A DNA stretch of 64,000 nt. Origin: Colletes latitarsis (taxonomy: Eukaryota > Arthropoda > Insecta > Hymenoptera > Colletidae). The notes beneath the pieces were generated by a model. That model was not told the origin of the DNA. It ran no database searches and saw only the letters and a list, made by a program, of their open reading frames with translations. The first letter of the stretch is position 1. The number at the start of each line of letters is the position of its first letter. Positions 1 to 14,500 of this stretch are shown piece by piece. The DNA lies in contig NW_027488370.1 in the NCBI RefSeq assembly GCF_051014445.1, positions 15,500,001 to 15,564,000 of the forward strand. Direction: 5' to 3'. Both the position numbers and the translations under genes were made by a program.

Positions 1-2440
1 TATGAGCCTGACGAAGGCAAATCCCGGACATATCCCAGACATAACTTGCGTTATCCTCTAAAATATTGATCGAAACCAGGTTTAATCGACTATTTCACTG
101 TGGTACCACATTACTACGTGATCCAAACCAGAAAAATACCCAGGATCTGTTCAACAAGTATGTGAAGAACGCGGAAATATGACCCTGATGAGGGCAAATC
201 CCGGGCCTAACCTAGACCTAACATGAGTCATCCTCAAAAATATTGATCGAAACCAGGTTTAATGGACTGCTTCAGTGTGGTACCACAATACTACGGGATC
301 CAAACCAGAAAAAGCCCAGAATCTGGCCACCAAGTATGAGAAATATGCGAAAGTACGAGCCTGATCAGGGCAAATCCCAGACCTATCCCAGACCTAACTT
401 GCGTTGCCCTCTAAAATATTGGTCGAAACCAGGTTTAATCGACTGTTTCAGTGTGGTACCACATTACTATGTGATCCAAACCAGAAAAAAACCCAGGATC
501 TGTACAACAAGTATGTGAAGAATGCGAAAGTATGAGCCTGACGAAGGCAAATCCCGGACATATCCCAGACATAACTTGCGTTATCCTCTAAAATATTGAT
601 CGAAACCAGGTTTAATCGACTATTTCACTGTGGTACCACATTACTACGTGATCCAAACCAGAAAAATACCCAGGATCTGTTCAACAAGTATGTGAAGAAC
701 GCGGAAATATGACCCTGATGAGGGCAAATCCCGGGCCTAACCTAGACCTAACATGAGTCATCCTCAAAAATATTGATCGAAACCAGGTTTAATTGACTGT
801 TTCAGTGTGGTACCACATTACTACGTGATCCAATCCAGAAAAAAACCCACGATCTGTACAACAAGTATGTGAAGAATGCGAAAGTATGAGCCTGACGAGG
901 GCAAATCCCGGACCTATCCCAGACATAACTTGCGTTATCCTCTTAAATATTGATCGAAACCAGGTTTAATCGACTATTTCAGAGTGGTACCACATTACTA
1001 CGTGATCCAAAGCAGAAAAATACCCAGGTTCTGTTCAACAAGTATGTGAAGAACGCGGAAATATGACCCTGATGAGGGCAAATCCCGGGCCTAACCTAGA
1101 CCTAACATGAGTTATTATCAAAAATATTGATCGCAACCAGGTTTAATCTACTGTTTCAGTGTGGTACCACATTACTACCTGATCCAAACCAGAAAAATAC
1201 CCAGGACCTGTTCAACAAGTATGTGAAGAACGCGAAAATATGACCTTGATGAGGGCAAATCCCAGACCTATGCCAGACCTAACTTGCGTTGTCCTCTAAA
1301 ATATTAATGGAAACCAGGTATAATTGACTGTTTCAGTGTGGTACCACATTACTACGTGATCCAATCCAGAAAAAGCCCTGGATCTAGCCATCAAGTATGA
1401 GTAACATGCGAAAGTATGAGCCTGATGAGGGCAAATCATAGACCTATCCCAGACCCAACATGCGTTATCCCCTAAAACATTTATCAAGACCAGGTTTAAT
1501 TGAATGTTTCAGTGTGGTACCACATTACTACGTGGTCCAAACCACAAGAAACCCAGGATCCGTTCAACAAGTATGTGAAAAACGCGAAACTATGAGCCTG
1601 ATGAGGGCAAATCCCAGACCTATCCCAGACCCAACACGCGTTATCCCCTAAAACATTTATCAAGACCAGGTTTAATTGAATGTTTCAGTGTGGTACCACA
1701 TTACTACGTGGTCCAAACCACAAGAAACCCAGGATCCGTTCAACAAGTATGGGACGAATGCGAAAGTATGTGTCTGATGAGGGCAAATCCCAGGCCTAAC
1801 CTAGATCTAACATGCGTTATCCTCAAAAATATTGATCGAAACCAGGTTTAACGGACTTTTTCAGTGTGGTACCACATCACTACGTGATCCAAACCAGAAA
1901 AATACCCAGGATCCGTTCAACAAGTATGTGAAGAATGCGAAAGTATGTGTCTGATGAGGGAAAATCCCAGGCCTAATCTAGACCAAACATGCGTTATCCT
2001 GTAAAATATTGATCGAAGCCAGATTTAGTGGACTGCTTCAGTGTGCTACCACATTACTGCGTGATCCAAACCAGAAAAAACCCGGGATCCGTTCAACAAG
2101 TGTGTGAAGAATGCGAAAGTATATGTCTGATGAGGGCAAATCCCAGGCCTAACCTAGACAGAACATGCGTTATCCTCAAAAATATTGATCGAAACCAGGT
2201 TTAATGGACTGTTTCAGTGTGCTACCACATTACTACGTGATCCAAACCAGAAAAAACCCAGGATCTGTTCAACAAGTATGTGGAGAATGCGAAAGTATGT
2301 GTCTGATGAGGGCAAATCCCAGGCCTAACCTAGACATAACATGCGTTGTCCTCTAAAGTATTGATCGAAACCAGGTTTAATGGACTGTTTCAGTGTGGTA
2401 CCACAATACTACGGGATCCAAACCAGAAAAAGCCCAGAAT
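1..2440. repeat. Subfamily A HOR block, partner of 7096-9535
   Basis: Near-identical to 7096-9535 at a constant offset of 7095 bp (about 40 monomers). Marker monomers confirm it: the CTCTAAAATATTAATGGAAACC monomer near 1300 recurs near 8395, the CATTTATCAAGACC pair near 1480-1670 recurs near 8575-8765, and the GTGTGCTACCAC monomer near 2220 recurs near 9315. Similarity drops after about 2440, where AAGTTTGAG replaces AAGTATGAG of the partner. Confidence 0.85.
434..610. repeat. Representative subfamily A monomer (177 bp)
   Basis: One full period, from the TTT of one GGTTTAAT anchor to the next at 611. It contains the 12-bp palindrome TGTGGTACCACA (452-463), the GTGATCCAAACCAG block, the CAAGTATGTGAAGAATGCG block, the CAGACATAAC segment and the TCCTCTAAAATATT AT-rich segment. 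It is given as a reference for the subfamily; the phase chosen is arbitrary. Confidence 0.9.
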
Positions 2441-4802
2441 CTGGCCACCAAGTTTGAGAAATATGCGAAAGTATAAGCCAGATCAGGGCAAATCCCAGAC
2501 CTATCCCAGACCTATCCCAGACCTAACTTGCGTTGTCCTCTAAAATATTGATCGAAACCAGGTTTAATCGACTGTTTCAGTGTGGTACCACATTACTATG
2601 TGATCCAAACCAGAAAAAAACCCAGGATCTGTACAACAAGTATGTGAAGAATGCGAAAGTATGAGTCTGACGATGGCATATCCCGGACATATCCCAGACA
2701 TAACTTCCGTTATCCTCTAAAATATTGATCGAAACCAGGTTTAATCGACTATTTCACTGTGGTACCACATTACTACGTGATCCAAACCAGAAAAATACCC
2801 AGGATCTGTTCAACAAGTATGTGAAGAACGCGGAAATATGACCCTGATGAGGGCAAATCCCGGGCCTAACCTAGACCTAACATGAGTCATCCTCAAAAAT
2901 ATTGATCGAAACCAGGTTTAATGGACTGTTTCAGTGTGGTACCACAATACTACGGGATCCAAACCAGAAAAATCCCAGAATTTGGCCACCAAGTATGAGA
3001 AATATGCGAAAGTACGAGCCTGATCAGGGCAAATCCCAGACCTATCCCAGACCTAACTTGCGTTGCCCTCTAAAATATTGGTCGAAACCAGGTTTAATCG
3101 ACTGTTTCAGTGTGGTACCACATTACTATGTGATCCAAACCAGAAAAAAACCCAGGATCTGTACAACAAGTATGTGAAGAATGCGAAAGTATGAGTCTGA
3201 CGATGGCATATCCCGGACATATCCCAGACATAACTTGCGTTATCCTCTAAAATATTGATCGAAACCAGGTTTAATCGACTATTTCAGTGTGGTACCACAT
3301 TACTACGTGATCCAAACTAGAAAAATACGCAGGATCTGTTCAACAAGTATGTGAAGAACGCGAAAATATGACCCTGATGAGGGCAAATCCCAGACCTATA
3401 CCAGACCTAACTTGCGTTGTCCTCTAAAATATTGATGGAAACCAGGTTTATTTGACTGTTTCAGTGTGGTACCACATTACTACGTGATCCAATCCAGAAA
3501 AAAACCCACGATCTGTACAACAAGTATGTGAAGAATGCGAAAGTATGAGCCTGACGAGGGCAAATCCCGGACCTATCCCAGACATAACTTGCGTTATCCT
3601 CTAAAATATTGATCGAAACCAGGTTTAATCGACTATTTCAGTGTGGTACCACATTACTACGTGATCCAAAGCAGAAAAATACCCAGGATCTGTTCAACAA
3701 GTATGTGAAGAACGCGGAAATATGACCCTGATGAGGGCAAATCCCGGGCCTAACCTAGACCTAACATGAGTTATTATCAAAAATATTGATCGCAACCAGG
3801 TTTAATCTACTGTTTCAGTGTGGTACCACATTACTACCTGATCCAAACCAGAAAAATACCCAGGACCTGTTCAACAAGTATGTGAAGAACGCGAAAATAT
3901 GACCTTGATGAGGGCAAATCCCAGACCTATACCAGACCTAACTTGCGTTGTCCTCTAAAATATTAATGGAAACCAGGTATAATTGACTGTTTCGGTGTGG
4001 TACCACATTACTACGTGATCCAATCCAGAAAAAGCCCTGGATCTAGCCATCAAGTATGAGTAACATGCGAAAGTATGAGCCTGATGAGGGCAAATCATAG
4101 ACCTATCCCAGACCCAACATGCGTTATCCCCTAAAACATTTATCAAGACCAGGTTTAATTGAATGTTTCTGTGTGGTACCACATTACTACGTGGTCCAAA
4201 CCACAAGAAACCCAGGATCCGTTCAACAAGTATGTGAAAAACGCGAAACTATGAGCCTGATGAGGGCAAATCCCAGACCTATCCCAGACCCGACACGCGT
4301 TATCCCCTAAAACATTTATCAAGACCAGGTTTAATTGAATGTTTCAGTGTGGTACCACATTACTACGTGGTCCAAACCACAAGAAACCCAGGATCCGTTC
4401 AACAAGTATGTGACGAATGCGAAAGTATGTGTCTGATGAGGGCAAATCCCAGGCCTAACCTAGATCTAACATGCGTTATCCTCAAAAATATTGATCGAAA
4501 CCAGGTTTAACGGACTTTTTCAGTGTGGTACCACATCACTACGTGATCCAAACCAGAAAAATACCCAGGATCCGTTCAACAAGTATGTGAAGAATGCGAA
4601 AGTATGTGTCTGATGAGGGAAAATCCCAGGCCTAACCTAGACCAAACATGCGTTATCCTGTAAAATATTGATCGAAGCCAGATTTAGTGGACTGCTTCAG
4701 TGTGCTACCACATTACTGCGTGATCCAAACCAGAAAAAACCCGGGATCCGTTCAACAAGTGTGTGAAGAATGCGAAAGTATATGTCTGATGAGGGCAAAT
4801 CC
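2170..4802. repeat. Subfamily A HOR block, partner of 6606-9238
   Basis: Matches 6606-9238 at offset 4436 (about 25 monomers). The agreement is interrupted at about 3185-3445, where the block instead has a CGATGGCATATCCC monomer with a rare ATACGCAGG variant. That variant is shared with about 9886 rather than with the direct partner. The right limit is sharp at about 4802 (AAATCCCGG against AAATCCCAG). Confidence 0.8.
2482..2527. repeat. 11-bp micro-repeat ACCTATCCCAG, expanded
   Basis: This monomer carries an extra tandem unit of ACCTATCCCAG, making it 187 bp between anchors at 2376 and 2563. The same expansion occurs near 4803-4830 and 6928-6962. Contracted versions without the extra unit occur near 12,590 and 14,170. 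The three expansions account for HOR offsets that are not multiples of 176-177. Confidence 0.85.
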
Positions 4803-7339
4803 CGGACCTATCCCAGACCTATCCCAGACCTAACTTGCGTTGTCCTCTAAAATATTGATCGAAACCAGGTTTAATCGACTGTTTCAGTGTGGTACCACAT
4901 TACTATGTGATCCAAACCAGAAAAAAACCCAGGATCTGTACAAGAAGTATGTGAAGAATGCGAAAGTATGGGCCTGACGAAGGCAAATCCCGGACATATC
5001 CCAGACATAACTTGCGTTATCCTCTAAAATATTGATCGAAACCAGGTTTAATCGACTATTTCACTGTGGTACCACATTACTACGTGATCCAAACCAGAAA
5101 AATACCCAGGATCTGTTCAACAAGTATGTGAAGAACGCGGAAATGTGACCCTGATGAGGGCAAATCCCGGGCCTAACCTAGACCTAACATGAGTCATCCT
5201 CAAAAATATTGAGCGAAACCAGGTTTAATGGACTGTTTCAGTGTGGTACCACAATACTACGGGATCCAAACCAGAAAAAGCCCAGAATCTGGCCACCAAG
5301 TATGAGAAATATGCGAAAGTACGAGCCTGATCAGGGCAAATCCCAGACCTATCCCAGACCTTACTTGAGTTGCCCTCTAAAATATTGGTCGAAACCAGGT
5401 TTAATCGACTGTTTCAGTGTGGTACCACATTACTATGTGATACAAACCAGAAAAAAACCCAGGATCTGTACAACAAGTATGTGAAGAATGCGAAAGTATG
5501 AGCCTGACGATGGTATATCCCGGACATATCCCAGACATAACTTGCGTTATCCTCTAAAATATTGATCGAAACCAGGTTTAATCGACTATTTCAGTGTGGT
5601 ACCACATTACTACCTGATCCAAACCAGAAAAATACCCAGGACCTATTCAACAAGTTTGTGAAGAACGCGAAAATATGACCCTGATGAGGGCAAATCCCAG
5701 ACCTTTACCAGACCTAACTTGCGTTGTCCTCTAAAATATTAATGGAAACCAGGTATAATTGACTGTTTCAGTGTGGTACCACATTACTACGTGATCCAAT
5801 CCAGAAAAAGCCCTGGATCTAGCCATCAAGTATGAGTAACATGCGAAAGTATGTGTCTGATGAGGGCAAATCCCAGGCCTAACCTAGACATAACATGCGT
5901 TGTCCTCTAAAATATTGATCGAAACCAGGTTTAATGGACTGTTTCAGCGTGGTACCACAATACTACGGGATCCAAACCAGAAAAATACCCAGGATCTGTT
6001 CAACAAGTATGTGAAGAACGCGGAAATATGACCCTGATGAGGGAAAACTCCGGGCCTAACCTAGACCTAACATGAGTTATCCTCAAAAATATTGACCGAA
6101 ACCAGGTTTAATCGACTGTTTCAGTGTGGTACCACATTACTACCTGATCCAAACCAGAAAAATACCCAGGATCTGTTCAACAAGTATGTGAAGAACGCGA
6201 AAATATGATCCTGATGAGGGCAAATCCCAGACCTATACTAGACCTAACTTGCGCTTTCCTCTAAAATATTGATCGAAACTAGGTTTAATTGACTGTTTCA
6301 GAGTGGTACCACAGTACTACGTGATCCAATCCAGAAAAAGCCCAGGATCTAGCAATGAAGTATGAGAAATATGCGAAAGTATGTGTCTGATGAGGGCAAA
6401 TCCCAGGCCTAACCTAGACAGAACATGCGTTATCCTCTAAAATATTGATCGAAACCAGGTTTAATCGACTGTTACAGTGTGGTACCACATTACTACGTGA
6501 TCCAAACCACAAAAAACCCAGGATCCGTTCAACAAGTATGTGACGAATGCGAAAGTATGTGTCTGATGAGGGCAAATCCCAGGCCTAACCTAGATCTAAC
6601 TTGCGTTATCCTCAAAAATATTGATCGAAACCAGGTTTAATGGACTGTTTCAGTGTGCTACCACATTACTACGTGATCCAAACCAGAAAAAACCCAGGAT
6701 CTGTTGAACAAGTATGTGGAGAATGCGAAAGTATGTGTCTGATGAGGGCAAATCCCAGGCCTAACCTAGACATAACATGCGTTGTCCTCTAAAATATTGA
6801 TCGAAACCAGGTTTAATGGACTGTTTCAGTGTGGTACCACAATACTACGGGATCCAAACCAGAAAAAGCCCAGAATCTGGCCACCAAGTTTGAGAAATAT
6901 GCGAAAGTATAAGCCAGATCAGGGCAAATCCCAGACCTATCCCAGACCTATCCCAGACCTAACTTGCGTTGTCCTCTAAAATATTGATCGAAACCAGGTT
7001 TAATCGACTGTTTCAGTGTGGTACCACATTACTATGTGATCCAAACCAGAAAAAAACCCAGGATCTGTACAACAAGTATGTGAAGAATGCGAAAGTATGA
7101 GCCTGACGAAGGCAAATCCCGGACATATCCCAGACATAACTTGCGTTATCCTCTAAAATATTGATCGAAACCAGGTTTAATCGACTATTTCACTGTGGTA
7201 CCACATTACTACGTGATCCAAACCAGAAAAATACCCAGGATCTGTTCAACAAGTATGTGAAGAACGCGGAAATATGACCCTGATGAGGGCAAATCCCGGG
7301 CCTAACCTAGACCTAACATGAGTCATCCTCAAAAATATT

Positions 7340-9457
7340 GATCGAAACCAGGTTTAATGGACTGTTTCAGTGTGGTACCACAATACTACGGGATCCAAAC
7401 CAGAAAAAGCCCAGAATCTGGCCACCAAGTATGAGAAATATGCGAAAGTACGAGCCTGATCAGGGCAAATCCCAGACCTATCCCAGACCTAACTTGCGTT
7501 GCCCTCTAAAATATTGGTCGAAACCAGGTTTAATCGACTGTTTCAGTGTGGTACCACATTACTATGTGATCCAAACCAGAAAAAAACCCTGGATCTGTAC
7601 AACAAGTATGTGAAGAATGCGAAAGTATGAGCCTGACGAAGGCAAATCCCGGACATATCCCAGACATAACTTGCGTTATCCTCTAAAATATTGATCGAAA
7701 CCAGGTTTAATCGACTATTTCACTGTGGTACCACATTACTACGTGATCCAAACCAGAAAAATACCCAGGATCTGTTCAACAAGTATGTGAAGAACGCGGA
7801 AATATGACCCTGATGAGGGCAAATCCCGGGCCTAACCTAGACCTAACATGAGTCATCCTCAAAAATATTGATCGAAACCAGGTTTAATTGACTGTTTCAG
7901 TGTGGTACCACATTACTACGTGATCCAATCCAGAAAAAAACCCACGATCTGTACAACAAGTATGTGAAGAATGCGAAAGTATGAGCCTGACGAGGGCAAA
8001 TCCCGGACCTATCCCAGACATAACTTGCGTTATCCTCTTAAATATTGATCGAAACCAGGTTTAATCGACTATTTCAGTGTGGTACCACATTACTACGTGA
8101 TCCAAAGCAGAAAAATACCCAGGTTCTGTTCAACAAGTATGTGAAGAACGCGGAAATATGACCCTGATGAGGGCAAATTCCGGGCCTAACCTAGACCTAA
8201 CATGAGTTATTATCAAAAATATTGATCGCAACCAGGTTTAATCTACTGTTTCAGTGTGGTACCACATTACTACCTGATCCAAACCAGAAAAATACCCAGG
8301 ACCTGTTCAACAAGTATGTGAAGAACGCGAAAATATGACCTTGATGAGGGCAAATCCCAGACCTATACCAGACCTAACTTGCGTTGTCCTCTAAAATATT
8401 AATGGAAACCAGGTATAATTGACTGTTTCAGTGTGGTACCACATTACTACGTGATCCAATCCAGAAAAAGCCCTGGATCTAGCCATCAAGTATGAGTAAC
8501 ATGCGAAAGTATGAGCCTGATGAGGGCAAATCATAGACCTATCCCAGACCCAACATGCGTTATCCCCTAAAACATTTATCAAGACCAGGTTTAATTGAAT
8601 GTTTCAGTGTGGTACCACATTACTACGTGGTCCAAACCACAAGAAACCCAGGATCCGTTCAACAAGTATGTGAAAAACGCGAAACTATGAGCCTGATGAG
8701 GGCAAATCCCAGACCTATCCCAGACCCAACACGCGTTATCCCCTTAAACATTTATCAAGACCAGGTTTAATTGAATGTTTCAGTGTGGTACCACATTACT
8801 ACGTGGTCCAAACCACAAGAAACCCAGGATCCGTTCAACAAGTATGTGACGAATGCGAAAGTATGTGTCTGATGAGGGCAAATCCCAGGCCTAACCTAGA
8901 TCTAACATGCGTTATCCTCAAAAATATTGATCGAAACCAGGTTTAACGGACTTTTTCAGTGTGGTACCACATCACTACGTGATCCAAACCAGAAAAATAC
9001 CCAGGATCCGTTCAACAAGTATGTGAAGAATGCGAAAGTATGTGTCTGATGAGGGAAAATCCCAGGCCTAACCTAGACCAAACATGCGTTATCCTGTAAA
9101 ATATTGATCGAAGCCAGATTTAGTGGACTGCTTCAGTGTGCTACCACATTACTGCGTGATCCAAACCAGAAAAAACCCGGGATCCGTTCAACAAGTGTGT
9201 GAAGAATGCGAAAGTATATGTCTGATGAGGGCAAATCCCAGGCCTAACCTAGACAGAACATGCGTTATCCTCAAAAATATTGATCGAAACCAGGTTTAAT
9301 GGACTGTTTCAGTGTGCTACCACATTACTACGTGATCCAAACCAGAAAAAACCCAGGATCTGTTCAACAAGTAGGTGGAGAATGCGAAAGTATGTGTCTG
9401 ATGAGGGCAAATCCCAGGCCTAACCTAGCCATAACATGCGTTGTCCTCTAAAGTATT
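7340..9457. repeat. Subfamily A HOR unit, 12 monomers (2118 bp), copy 1
   Basis: The clearest tandem HOR pair of subfamily A. Sequence from 7340 to about 9420 is repeated at +2118. The unit begins in a monomer with CACAATACTACGGGATCC and includes the TAATGGAAACC, CATTTATCAAGACC, TTTAACGGAC, GCCAGATTTAGTGG and GTGTGCTACC monomers in that order. The unit boundary is a convention. Confidence 0.8.
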
Positions 9458-11575
9458 GATCGAAACCAGGTTTAATGGACTGTTTCAGTGTGGTACCACA
9501 ATACTACGGGATCCAAACCAGAAAAAGCCCAGAATCTGGCCACCAAGTATGAGAAATATGCGAAAGTACGAGCCTGATCAGGGCAAATCCCAGACCTATC
9601 CCAGACCTAACTTGAGTTGCCCTCTAAAATATTGGTCGAAACCAGGTTTAATCGACTGTTTCAGTGTGGTACCACATTACTATGTGATCCAAACCAGAAA
9701 AAAACCCAGGATCTGTACAACAAGTATGTGAAGAATGCGAAAGTATGAGCCTGACGGTAGCATATCCCGGACATATCCCAGACATAACTTGCGTTATCCT
9801 CTAAAATATTGATCGAAACCAGGTTTAATCGACTATTTCAGTGTGGTACCACATTACTACGTGATCCAAACCAGAAAAATACGCAGGATCTGTTCAACAA
9901 GTATGTGAAGAACGCGAAAATATGACCCTGATGAGGGCAAATCCCGGGCCTAACCTAGACCTAACATGAGTCATCCTCAAAAATATTGATCGAAACCAGG
10001 TTTAATTGACTGTTTCAGTGTGGTACCACATTACCACGTGATCCAATCCAGAAAAAAACCCACGATCTGTACAACAAGTATGTGAAGAATGCGAAAGTAT
10101 GAGCCTGACGAGGGCAAATCCCGGACCTATCCCAGACATAACTTGCGTTATCCTCTAAAATATTGATCGAAATCAGGTTTAATCGACTATTTCAGTGTGG
10201 TACCACATTACTACGTGATCCAAAGCAGAAAAATACACAGGATCTGTTCAACAAGTATGTGAAGAACGCGGAAATATGACCCTGATGAGGGCAAATCCCG
10301 GGCCTAACCTAGACCTAACATGAGTTTTTATCAAAAATATTGATCGCAACCAGGTTTAATCTACTGTTTCAGTGTGGTACCACATTACTACCTGAACCAA
10401 ACCAGAAAAACACCCAGGACCTGTTCAACAAGTATGTGAAGAACGCGAAAATATGACCCTGATGAGGGCAAATCCCAGACCTATACCAGACCTAACTTGC
10501 GTTGTCCTCTAAAATATTAATGGAAGCCAGGTATAATTGACTGTTTCACTGTGGTACCACATTACTACGTGATCCAATCCAGAAAAAGCCCTGGATCTAG
10601 CCATCAAGTATGAGTAACATGCGAAAGTATGAGCCTGATCAGGGCAAATCATAGACCTATCCCAGACCCAACATGCGTTATCCCCTAAAACATTTATCAA
10701 GACCAGGTTTAATTGAATGTTTCAGTGTGGTACCACATTACTACGGTGTCCAAACCACAAGAAACCCAGGATCCGTTCAACAAGTATGTGAAAAACGCGA
10801 AACTATGAGCCTGATGAGGGCAAATCCCAGACCTATCCCAGACCCAACATGCGTTATCCCCTAAAACATTTATCAAGACCAGGTTTAATTGAATGTTTCA
10901 GTGTGGTACCACATTACTACGTGGTCCAAACCACAAGAAACCCAGGATCCGTTCAACAAGTATGTGACGAATGCGAAAGTATGTGTCTGATGAGGGCAAA
11001 TCCCAGGCCTAACCTAGATCTAACATGCGTTATCCTCAAAAATATTGATCGAAACCAGGTTTAACGGACTTTTTCAGTGTGGTACCACATCACTACGTGA
11101 TCCAAACCAGAAAAATACCCAGGATCCGTTCAACAAGTATGTGAAGAATGCGAAAGTATGTGTCTGATGAGGAAAAATCCCAGGCCTAACCTAGACCAAA
11201 CATGCGTTATCCTGTAAAATATTGATCGAAGCCAGATTTAGTGGACTGCTTCAGTGTGCTACCACATTACTGCGTGATCCAAACCAGAAAAAACCCGGGA
11301 TCCGTTCAACAAGTGTGTGAAGAATGCGAAAGTATATGTCTGATGAGGGCAAATCCCAGGCCTAACCTAGACAGAACATGCGTTATCCTCTAAAATATTG
11401 ATCGAAACCAGGTTTAATGGACTGTTTCAGTGTGCTACCACATTACTACGTGATCCAAACCAGAAAAAACCCAGGATCCATTCAACAAGTATGTGGAGAA
11501 TGCGAAAGTATGTGTCTGATGAGGGCAAATCCCAGGCCTAACCTAGACCTAACATGCGCTACCATCAAGAATACT
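9458..11575. repeat. Subfamily A HOR unit, 12 monomers (2118 bp), copy 2
   Basis: Same order of marker monomers as the unit directly upstream, with scattered point differences (for example CCTGAACC near 10390 for CCTGATCC, and GGAAGCCAGG near 10520 for GGAAACCAGG). Similarity to copy 1 ends at about 11,540, where the next monomer has an unusual GCGCTACCATCAAGAATACTG segment. Confidence 0.8.
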
Positions 11576-14500
11576 GATCGGTACCAGGTTTAATCGACTT
11601 TTTCAGTGTGGTATCACATTACTATGTGACCCAATCCAGAAAAATACCCAGGATCTGTACAACAAGTATGTGAAGAATGCGAAAGTATGAGCCTGACGAG
11701 GGCAAATCCCGGAACTATCCCAGACATAACTTGCGTTATCCTCTAAAATATTGGTCGAAACCAGGTTTAATCGACTATTTCAGTGTGGTACCACATTACT
11801 ACGTGATCCAAATCAGAAAAATACCCAGGATCTGTTCAACAAGTGTGTGAAGAATGCGAAAGTATGACCCTGATGAGGGCAAATCCCAGACCTATCCCGG
11901 ACCTAACTTGCGTTGTCCTCTAAAATATTGATGGAAACCAGGTTTAATGGACTGTTTCAGTGTGGTACCACATTACTACGTGATCCAATCCAGAAAAAAA
12001 CCCAGGATCTGTACAACAAGTGTGTGAAGAATGCGAAAGTATGAGCCTGACGAGGGCAAATCCCGGACCTATCCCAGACATAACTTGCGTTATCCTCTAA
12101 AATATTGATCGAAACCAGGTTTAATCGACTATTTCAGTGTGGTACCACATTACTACGTGATCCAAAGCAGAAAAATACCCAGGATCTGTTCAACAAGTAT
12201 GTGAAGAACGCGGAAATATGACCCTGATGAGGGCAAATCCCGGGCCTAACCTAAACCTAACATGAGTTATCCTCAAAAATATTGATCGAAACCAGGTTTA
12301 ATCGACTGTTTCAGTGTGGTACCACATTACTACCTGATCCAAACCAGAAAAATACCCAGGATCTGTTCAACAAGTATGTGAAGAACGCGAAAATATGACC
12401 CAGATGAGGGCAAATCACAGACCTATACCAGACCTAACTTGCGTTGTCCTCTAAAATATTGATGGAAACCAGGTTTAATTGACTGTTTCAGTGTGGTACC
12501 ACATTACTTCGTGATGCAATCCAGAAAAAGCCCTGGATCTAGCCATCAAGTATGAGTAATGTGCGAATGTATGAGCCTGATGAGGGCAAATCCTAGACCT
12601 AACATGCGTTATCCTCTAAAATATTTATCAAGACCAGGTTTAATTGAATGCTTCAGTGTGGTACCACTTTACTACGTGATCTAAACCTGAAAAAACCCAG
12701 GATCTGTTCAACTAGTATGTGGAGAATGCGAAAGTATGTGTCTGATGAGGGCAAATCCCTGGCCTAACCTAGACATAACATGCGTTATCCTCTAAAATAT
12801 TGATCGAAACCAGGTTAAATGGACTGTTTCAGTGTGGTACCACATTACTACGTGATCCAAACCAGAAAAAACCCAGGATCTGTTCAACAAGTATGTGAAA
12901 AACGCGAAACTATGAGCCTGATGAGGGCAAATCCTAGATCTATCCCAGACCTAACATGCGTTATCCTCTAAAATATTCATCAAGATCAGGTTTAATTGAA
13001 TGTTTCAGTGTGGTACCACATTACTACGTGATCCAAACCACAAAAAACCCAGGATCCGTTCAACAAGTATGTGACGAATGCGAAAGTATGTGTCTGATGA
13101 GGGCAAATCCCAGGCCTAACGTAGATCTAACATGCGTTATCCTCAAAAATATTGATGGAAACCAGGTTTAATTGACTGTTTCAGTGTGGTACCACATTAC
13201 AACATGATCCAATCCAGAAAAAAACCCAGGATCTGTACAACAAGTATGTGAAGAATGCGGAAGTATGAGCCTGACCAGGGCAAATCCCGGACCTATACCA
13301 GACCTAACTTGCGTTATCCTCTAAAATATTCATGGAAACCAGGTTTAATTGAATGTTTCAGTGTGGTACCACATTACTACGTGATCCAAACCAGAAAAAA
13401 CCCAGGATCTGTTCAACAAGTATGTGAAAAACGCGAAACTATGAGCCTGATGAGGGCAAATCCCAGACCTAACCTAGACCTAACATGAGTTATTCTCTAA
13501 AATGATGATCGAAACCAGGTTTAATGGACTGTTTCAGTGTGCTACCACGTTACTACGTGATCCAAATCAGAAAAAACCCAGGATCTGTTCAACAAGTATG
13601 TGAAAAACGCGAAACTATGAGCCTGATGAGGGCAAATCCCAGACCTAACCTAGACCTAACATGAGTTATTCTCTAAAATGATGATCGAAACCAGGTTTAA
13701 TGGACTGTTTCAGTGTGCTACCACATTACTACGTCATCCAAACCAGAAAAAACCCAGGATCTGTACAACAAGTATGTGAAGAATGCGGAAGTATGAGCCT
13801 GACCAGGGCAAATCCCGGACCTATACCAGACCTAACTTGCGTTATCCTCTAAAATATTGATCGAAACTAGGTTTAATTTACTGTTGCAGAGTGGTACCAC
13901 ATTACTACGTGATCCAATCCGGAAAAAACCCGGGATCTAGCCATGAAGTATGAGAAATATGCGAAATTATGAGCCTGATTAGGGCAAATCCCAGAAATAA
14001 CCCAGATCTAACATGCGTTATCCTCTAAAATATTTATCAAGACCAGGTTTAATTGAATGCTTCAGTGTGGTACCACAATACTACGGGATCCAAACCAGAA
14101 AAAGCCCTGAATCTGGCCACCACGTATGAGAAATATGCGAAAGTACGAGCCTGATCAGGGCAAATCCCAGACCTAACTTGCGTTGTCCTCTACAATATTG
14201 ATCGAAACCAGGTTTAATCGACTGTTTCAGTGTGGTACCACTTTACTACGTGATCCAAACCAGAAAAAACCCAGGATCTGTTCAACAAGTATGTGAAAAA
14301 CGCGAAACTATGAGCCTGATGAGGGCAAATCCCAGACCTATCCCAGACATAACATGCGTTATCCTCTAAAATATTTATCAAGACCAGGTCTAATTGAATG
14401 TTTCAGTGTGGTACCACATTACTACGTGATCCGATCCAGAAAAAACCCTGGATCTAGCCATCAAGTATGAGTAACATGCGACAGTATGAGCCTGATGAGG

